Part shown: positions 11,801 to 21,300 of the stretch, piece after piece | Layout: every line of letters starts with the position of its first letter | Position numbering within the stretch: the stretch's first letter is position 1 | Assembly: GCF_026914265.1 (NCBI RefSeq) | Contig: NC_069135.1 | Coordinates: forward strand, 24,160,167-24,224,166 | Direction: 5' to 3' | Length of the DNA: 64,000 nt | Source of the DNA: Mya arenaria | Lineage: Eukaryota; Mollusca; Bivalvia; Myida; Myidae | Notes under the pieces: generated by a model | What the model saw: only the letters and a program-made list of their open reading frames with translations | What the model was told of the DNA's origin: nothing | The model's database searches: none | Program-made: the position numbers and the translations under genes

Positions 11801-14800
11801 GTTCTGCGAAACATATACGTCTACAATCTTACCTTGAAAATATTCTGCATTGGATATCCATCACAAACCACATCCATATTTCAAAAATAGCCGTTTCAGT
11901 TTGAGTTATGGAACTTGCAACACCTTCAATGTCCCTAGTAGCGGATAACGCGGTATTCTAGCTAAAGCACACGTTGAAATTTGTTTATGTTTGACATACT
12001 ACGCCAACTAGCGTTAAAATATAGTACTTGTTTAAACATGGCAATTATAGGATATGTCTCCGTCCAAGTGATTATTTATAGGTAAATGATCCAAGAACCT
12101 TCATTATTCATCAAACTTTAAAGTACTTCCGGCCTATTGATTCGTGTCCGCTCATTGAATGTTATTGATCATAGCACCAACAACTACAAATGCACCTATT
12201 ACTACTGACACAGTTACTTCGGCTGGACCTGGCTCTACAGCAACAACATCTGCATCAGGTGCACCCACTTCTTCCTTGCCCTCACCCTCGTCTGGTACTG
12301 ACTCTGCTGCTTCGACCATAGCTTCAACAGCGGTATCATCTGCCACTGGCGGTTTGACTGATACGACAATAGTGGCAGCGACAACAAAGACATCTACGAC
12401 AACCGTAGCAACAACAACGCCTGCAGGTTACTTTCATGTACTTTCCTGAATTGTAAATTAATGCAAGAACGCAAAGGTTGTCCGGTTAGCGCAGTGGTAA
12501 GCGCACTCGCTTCTCGCCAAGGCGACCCGGGTTCGATTCCGGGGCGCGTGTGAGTTTGGATTGTGGTCACCAAGCTGGACAAGTGGGTTTTCTCCGGGTA
12601 CTCTGGTTTCCCCCACAACACAAAACCACATTATCGCGCAACATCATGCCAACAAGAGTGACTTAGTATATGCTGTCATAGCTTTCTTCACAATCGTTGT
12701 AAAATATATAATGTTTAAACTAATGCAAGAATGAGTTCGTATTCTTCAGAAATTTTAATTCTTGTTTTGACAATGACAGTCTGTTTATGTCTGTCACATT
12801 GTTTTATACTTATGACGTAATTTCCTGTAAAAAAAAAACAGTAATTGACTTACGTTCTGGGAATATTTTATTATGAAATCAAGAGAACATATCAATGTTT
12901 TCCTCCGATGATTTAAATGAAAAATGAGCTGCTTTATTCAAATGAATATTTTAAGATTTAAACAGGATTAGAGAAGAGCGCATGACTTGCTGGAATATTA
13001 CCAATTAAGCCATCATTGTTTTCAATTAAATTATTCACATTAACCTGCCGCTGATAATGCGGAGTCAAATTGTTATATTTCACATATACAATACAGAAAA
13101 TATCGACAACAAGGCATAGCATGAGATAAAAACGATAGTTCTGCGAAACATATAAGTCTAAAATCTTACCTTGAAAATATTCTGCATTGGAGATCCATAA
13201 CAAACCACAGTTACTTGGTATTTGGACTGCATTTTTTGGCCAGTCGAGCGATTGGTCCCTAGGGTGATCTCTTGGACTGAGAATCATAACAAAATCAACT
13301 TTTGGTCGTTTATTTTTATACATTAAATATTTTGAAATTTCATATATTCTTTATCATTCACAAGTAATGAAGGTTAGCAGATTTAAAGGTAGTGAACTTA
13401 GAGTTAAAACTATCATTAAACAATTTAACCTCCAAAGGCAAAGTAAGAAAATCCCAAGCGAAATAAAATGGGAAGCGAGTTTAAACAATGCAAACCTAAA
13501 TTGGAAAAAAATTTGGAACCATATTTATAGCTCAAATGCATCTTTAGGTGCTCGGCAATTTCAATGGAAGTACATATTAAATATAATCTTCACAGAGCAT
13601 CGCCTTGCTCTTATGGAAGTATCAAGATATGGATTATGTAATATATGTCTCAAGAATAGAGTGACATTATTTCATCTCTTTTGGGATTGTTCAGTTGTTA
13701 AACTTATTTGGAACAAAATTAACAACTTAGTGAATCAGATACTCAAATATAACAATGAAAACAGTATTCAATTGAATTATGACTGTATTGTTCTAGGGGT
13801 TGAAAAATCTAAAATAAAAGACATCATAAATACAATTATTTTTGAAACAAAATGGCAAATATGGAAACAGAGAAATGAATGTAAATTTAATGGGGCAACA
13901 GGACTATCAGAAGAAGCTGTATTAAAAAAATAAGGTGGAATATTTGAATATTGTACATGCATAATAAGTCGTACGAAATATCAAAGAACTCATTTATGTA
14001 CACTGATAAAAAAGATAAGAGTATAAGCTAGAAAATAAATTCTTAAAAGATGAGTGTAAAAATTCTTTAATGAAATATTTATTTAAATACTCACAATTTA
14101 ATTAAGGTTAAGAGTCATACATCAACGCCTTCATTTTTTTTTGTTTTCGTTCCATACAGGCAGCGACAAATGTCAATACTCCATGAAGTAATTTGATAAT
14201 TTCACCATTACTTTTGTTTTTGATAACTAAAAACAATGGCGAAAAGAATCAAAGATAAACATCCCTGTGACTCACCTGAAGTAGAGAAAAAAAGGAATTT
14301 AAATAAAATTTTAAACTTAAAATGATGCAAAGCCACAAAATCTGATCTTGAGCTTACATATTTTTGATATTCTGTAAATATTTTATTATAGCTTGAAAAA
14401 TATCAATGTCTTAATAATACAATGCACATTCTCTATGACTATGTTAAACTGTTAAATGTTGATACATTTCGTATCAGAATTAAAGTCATTACTCACAAAG
14501 ATATTCAGTAGATTTTATTGGATAAAGTGGATCAAGTATTATTCCTGCGTATTCCAATTGAATCTTTGCATGACAAACGAAAATAACATCTAGAACTTGA
14601 CAAAAAGAACAATGTATAAATTCGAAGCACATGTAAATTTAACGGAAATAGAAATGTTCAAGATAAGGAAGGTAACCCGTGAATGGGGCTACACTACACC
14701 ATATTTATTGCACCACTGCATTGATGTATTGCTGATAAAATATCTGATATATTTCTTTAAAACATTTTCTTTGTCGAAACACTGATTGGTTATTTCTGTT

Positions 14801-17800
14801 ATGTATAATTGTAAGTGTTTGTCAGGGGTGCCCCGATCCCTGGTAGCACATATGTTTCGGGGAAAATAAAAGGGACTTCATTGATGTCTCAAAAAGAAAA
14901 AAAAGGTTAGCAGATTTCGGGTTGAGACATATGTGTGAAAACGAGCTCAAATCTACAAGATGTTTTCGATAAAACAACTGTATACGTCGCATGCATGTTC
15001 AGAAGGAAGTTATCTCCAAGGTGCAATCGCTCAACAAGCACAAAATAGTAGCGTTTTCGCAATTTTCTTTGACAACTCTGCCAAGAACACTGTTTTTTTT
15101 ACCGACTCACAAATCTTCGCCAGTAATTTTGACCATGCACATCGGCCTGACCCGGCATGCGCTTTTTAACTTTACGCGCGAACGGGAACCGGGGTAATGT
15201 TTACCTCAAAATACAGCGAAAATAAGACGACGCACAAATTCATTTGTACTTTGTGTAATCCACTCCATCAACTTATCTATTTCAGTCTGTAAGTAAAATT
15301 GTGGTAAACCTGTACTATTTAAACTCTGAAACTTTTAGTAATTTCTTTTGAAGTATCGTCTAAATATAACAATCTGTGTTTACTAGTTAGCGTATTTAAG
15401 TTGATGGAAAATGGAGCGGATGGGGTGTTTGGTCTGAATGTTCCGTGACGTGTCTGAATGGTACCAAATCTCGCAACCGCACCTGTGACAACCCTCCAGC
15501 CCAGTACAACGGTGCTGACTGTGTAGGCTCCTTTACGGACTCTGATGTGTGCTTACCGCGGGATTACTGCAATAGTAAATATTAAGTTTATGTAATGGGA
15601 TAGGCACGCCCTTAGGCGTTAAGAGCTATTCATCACAGTACAAATCTCGCAACCGCACCTGTGACAACCCTCCAGCCCAGTACAACGGTGCCGACTGTGT
15701 AGGCTCCTATTCGGAATCAAAGGTATACTCACCGCGAGATAACTGCGATGTTAAATATTGCTTTTATAACGGAGAAGTCTGTTATGGGATTGGAAGGCCC
15801 TCACTCGTACTATTAAACCTGTCATACATTAACTCAATCATAGGAATACCTTACTGACATATTTGTCGTGAGCTTCAAGCTCCACGTCACTCAGTTACCT
15901 GCCCTTTACGATCATCAATATAAGACCTGTGCAGTGATATACTACCACAGTTTAAGACTTATCACTCTAATACGAGGTACACAGTATCGCAAAACGTATA
16001 AGTACGTTGCTTATTTTAGAAAGTCAAACTGTGTTTAAGTTTTGCGTTGACTTTTCTTGATATAATCATCAGGCATTTTTGATTTTATATTCATAACGGA
16101 ACATCCTCTATCAATGCGGCGTAATGAATTAGCAACAGGAGCGTGTCCAGGATTTGAGGTAAGGGGGAAGGGGGTAAAACGACAGATACTTCTAAAATTC
16201 TCATTCTTATCAAATTAAAATACTTATTATACCGTTCCTAGTACTAAGGCTTAGAAAATCAGAATACAGATCAGCAAGGCTGACATAAATTCGTATAAAA
16301 CCCGACGTTATCGGCGCACCATTTGGAATACTCATTTTGCATTTTCATTCAGTTAATAGGAAGTGGGCGGGGGGCACACTGCCTAAATTATCTTAAACAA
16401 TTATGAAAATCAGATACTGTTGTGAGTCTTTTTTCAGACATTTTAAATAGCTTTTTATAAATATGAATATATTCTTTGACATGATTGTTGCAGTGAGTGT
16501 CATTACAAGCGTTGCCCACACGCATAAAATGAAACTTAATAGATGTGAAAAAGTATTTTTAAAGTCAAATTGAATTACCTTGTTTAACTATTAATGACAA
16601 TAAGCGTAAAGATAAGCTCGTTTGTATTTCTATACAATTTAGATTTTAACGATCATAGTTCATGGCCATGTTAATATATTTATGTTTTGATATTAGGTCG
16701 GAAAACTGATTTTTATTTCATGTGAATGTACTACTGTTAACATTACACATAAAAGGAATCTCATTGAAAACTGCATGCTGACTGCAACTTTGACACGATT
16801 TTTTAACAAAACTGACACCATACTAAAACGAGTAGCTTCTTAATGTATTGCATGATTGCCAAAATAACTTAAATATATATAAAATTAAGGAATGAATACA
16901 CAGTCCAGCGTGATATATTAAATTATAACGCCAAATTTGGATTTTGTTATTGTTGGAGTTCGTTGGTGTTTTTTTAATCATTGTAGTGGATTGAAGGACT
17001 GCATATCGCAAACTCGAATCCTGTCGATAGAGCATTTTATGTTAGTTATAACTAAAGGAACAATCAAACGATACCTTTACGAAATATATTACATTTCCAC
17101 AAAATCTGCTTCAAGCGTATAAACAAAAATCAGGACATTTGAAAATGTCCCATATAAATAAGTAGACGTTCACTTGAACCTAAGATAATAAGCATGATAT
17201 AAATAAAGCATAATGTCAATAGATTACGATGAATATTATTGCAAATCATTTTTAAACATTTTTATAGATCTCGCGTTTATCATACTACAAAGCTTGTCCT
17301 TAATTTCTCGCATAATTCAGTATAATTATATAACCTGGATATGTTTTAGAGGGGCAGTTGTCCTTAATTATAAATAAGATTGCCAATTTTAAAGTCGTGA
17401 ATTAACGCTGGTACGTATTGTGTATGGGTTTAACAATATTCATACTGTTATTGATATCATTTTTTTTATTTGCAGAAAATACTATTTTACGTTTCCTTTT
17501 CCCCAAAACAAAATGAAAATAAAGAAATATACATTTTACTTCAAAGTGTCAAATGAATTGTTTAACTAATTGTACCAATGTCACTGAACCCGCCAATAAG
17601 AGGGATGATCCAAAATAAACAGGATTGTTATCATATAACAAATATGGTTTAATATTTCTACATCAAAATATACATTAACAAGATGCGGATAGTATCCGCT
17701 TCAAACACTGACAATATCTTGAAATTAGTATGCATGGTGTAGAAGTTGCAGGGTCCTGAACAGGGTCACTAACGCAGATCCGGCGCACGCCGGATGCATT

Positions 17801-18253
17801 AGAATGACGTTAACAACGTAAACGACGTCAACCTAGTATTTTTCAAAATAATTGCCGTCACAGTGAAAGCACCGTAGGTGGCGATGAATCCATTGGTGTC
17901 GGAATACATCCCTATACCACTCAGTCATATTGTTTGATAATGTGTGATGTCGCCGTACGGAGATCTGTCAGCGAATCAAAACAAACGGTGCTAAATCTGG
18001 GAAATATGGTGGGTGGATGTTTAAAAGGAAAATGATTTGTTAAAATAAATACTCGTACGTTCATAAAGCTCTATTTCAGTTGCAAAAGCTAACATTATTA
18101 TATTGCGTAATAATTTCACTTTGATAGCATAGAAATATCTAAGCAAATGTATCGTTACGAAATATTCATTACTATCTTGTTTACCGATGCTTCATCGAAC
18201 TTTGTAGTCTGTTGTAGCCATGTTACCATGGCAAATAAAGGTAATTGTTGTCG

Positions 18254-18303
<50 letters not shown>

Positions 18304-21300
18304 ATTGATATTTAAGAAAATACCTTTAAATAACTTTTCATTTGTACAAAATCATAAAAAGTTCATCTTTATCCTTTTTACAATAAGTTTGTAGCAGTGA
18401 TTGTATATGCTACAAAATTTACACCTCAACTTCAATTCCTTAATTGAACTGCCTTTGGCAATTGCGATTATCATCAGATGAACGCAACATATTCGGATAT
18501 GTTTGGCTCGCAACTCATCGCATAACAATAAACATGAAAATTGTTGATCTTGTTTTGATTTGTATTGTGTCAGCAAGTCCCGTAAAATATAAATTAACAT
18601 ATCAAAAAGTGTTGATTTTTGATATGTTAAATGTTTTGGCCATAAATGTTTCAATTTTACGTTTAAACGTGATTTCAAGTGATTGATCTTTTTCCGCGTT
18701 ATTGTGATTTGATAAAATATTTCCGGTTACAGTCGTGTCGTTCTTTTTACAGAATGGATGAGAAAAGATTACTGAAAGTTTTCTTAAATGAAATGAAGTA
18801 AGTTTAACAATTCTTGAATGAAATAATGAACTATTGATGTAAACATAAGTAATAAATTGCGGGATTGATGTCATTATCGTGGATATGAACATAATTGGGC
18901 TGGTCAAAGTAGGCGTGGAGTCCACACACTTTGACCAGCCCAATTGCGTTCATATCCCGGATAATGACATCAATACCGCAATTCATTCCTTAATTTAGAC
19001 AACATCGTGAGCAAAATTACCTGGTTTTGAAATAAATTCTGAATAGTATAACCTTAGTTTCGGGCCATTGCTTTACATGTGTGTAATTGTCTTTGGCAAC
19101 ATTTGTACCAAGGTACACTTATTTGCGTTCAACAGATTTCAGTTACGGTTTAAGTAACCAGAGCTATACCTTAAAATGTTTGGAAAATAAAGGTGTTTTT
19201 TTAAAGATAAAACATATGAATTTGTAATAAAAGATACAGTTTACTAAATTTGAAAAACATATTGAGAATTTAAATCAGATAAACCATAAAAACTGCATAA
19301 CTAAATATCTATTTCAGGCTACCAGATTTGAGGCTGGTAGCAAATCCAAAACCTTAACAAAAAATAATAAGGGAGTTTAGTGAAGACCTAAGAAATAAAG
19401 TTTTTTTACGTAAGCTTGTACAGTGGAAGTCCATATTAGTGTTCACCGCACCATGATATGCGTATGACGTACTACCCTTCTATTGGTATCCCATTTTGCA
19501 TGTTTTGACGTTATCAATGCGGACACGGACGTGGGAGATTTAATGAAACGGTATTGAGCATATCGGTATTTCATCTGCATAATGACTGAGTTTTACACTT
19601 GTAGGGTTTCAGCCTTTAGTTGACTGCGATTTTGAAGACAACACGTTGTGTACGTCCTGGCATAACGCCCAGGGCGCGGACGATTTTGATTGGACCCTTC
19701 ATGAACAACAAACGGCAACCGACGGAACAGGGCCACAAAACGATCATACATTTGGCAACAGCTCTGGTGAGTTTTAAATGTTCATATGGGCAGCCAAAGA
19801 TATGTTCCATAACTTTAAAGCTAACATTTGGAATATTGAACATGTGGTAATATACCGGTTACCTATTACTTATAAGTGTTGTGTTTAGTTTTGATCTAAT
19901 TATTTGTCAAGCCAGTTACATGTTCAATTAATATGTCATTTGTTTACATGCATAGACATACTCTGATGTTTTCTTACTTTGAGTTTGTTGACAATTGCTC
20001 TTGTTTTTCAGGAACATATATCTATATTGAATCCAGTTCACCCCGTCAAACCAATGAGAAAGCCTGGTTAGAGAGCCAGTTGATTGCTGCAAGGCACCCT
20101 CTTTGTTTATCGTTCTGGTTTTCTATGTACGGATCTAGTATTGGTCAACTTAACATTTACGAGTACGATGGGTCTCAACGTCCCGGAAAAATAGCGTGGT
20201 CTTTAGATGGAAACCAAGGAAATAAGTGGCAGCAAGCTAATGTTCCATTAACATCGAACGTCATCTTCTCAGTTCGTATATGTTTTAAAATTATGATTCA
20301 TCTAAAAAAACGGAATTTGAATATTCAAATAATAAAAGTACGAGTAGTAAGAGCTTGTCAGCCTTGACGTGTTTGATATGTTTTTACACAATACTAGAGA
20401 TACAGTATCTTGTTAAAGCCTGTAAATAACTCCTTGGTTTTAGTTTCGTTGCGGCTGTATAATACATCCTATAGATCAATCATTTTTTCGAACAGTCCGC
20501 CTGGCTTAAACCATATCATTAAAGTAAAAAAAATAAACCAATGTCGTCTGCTCTGCTACAAGCCTTATACCGATACTCAGCAGTTTTTTTTTTCCAGTTT
20601 GAAGCTTTTATATAGCATTGTGTGATTTTAAGGTAATTATTGAGGCTACCGTTGGCAACGGCTACCTTGGTGATGTAGCAATTGACGACATATCATTAGA
20701 TGACCGTCAATGTAACATGCTACCAGAGTCAGCAAAACCATCGGTTTATACGACAATGTCACACACGACAGTACCACATACTTCACAACAACAGACATAC
20801 TCATCTACAACACCCGTAACGCATTTATCCGGTACTTTCAATTACCAGTATTTTCTGATACGACTAGCTAATTTTTCAAGTCTCATTCGATCGATATTTC
20901 TATCATTTTATATATATTTACCATTAAATTTCTATCACGTTAACAAAGAGGCACAAGCAAAGTACCTTTTATGTTTTCCTAGCCTACATATATATAAAAT
21001 ACACATTTGTTTGGGAAACAGCGGCTATTAACACCACCTTTAATTAAAAAACACACAAAAAAACAACAACAGATGTGAACGAAAAACCCCTTCAATACTA
21101 CACAATCAGGCAGAGGGGTGTGTTCATCTATACGACAAAGTAATTTAAAAGATTCCAAACAAGCGCATATGTCCGAGAACTCAAATCGTATCACTTCAAA
21201 AAAATCGGCCTATTGATGTAACATCGTCGCCCATCAACTCATACATGCTAATATGCTACTTTGTATAGATTCACTACAAGGTTTCAAAATCGGCATCGAC

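Noticed and set aside
12152..12346. Minus-strand acidic open frame opposite the linker exon
   Set aside because: Shadow of the Ser/Thr-rich exon; the plus strand has correct splice sites and phase.
13367..13935. Intact 188-codon frame as a host gene
   Set aside because: It matches the zf-RVT C-terminal region of LINE ORF2 and has no upstream partner.
15630..15755. Counting the 15.63-kb copy as a functional TSP1 exon
   Set aside because: The only acceptor gives the wrong frame, the Trp ladder is missing and the donor G is lost.
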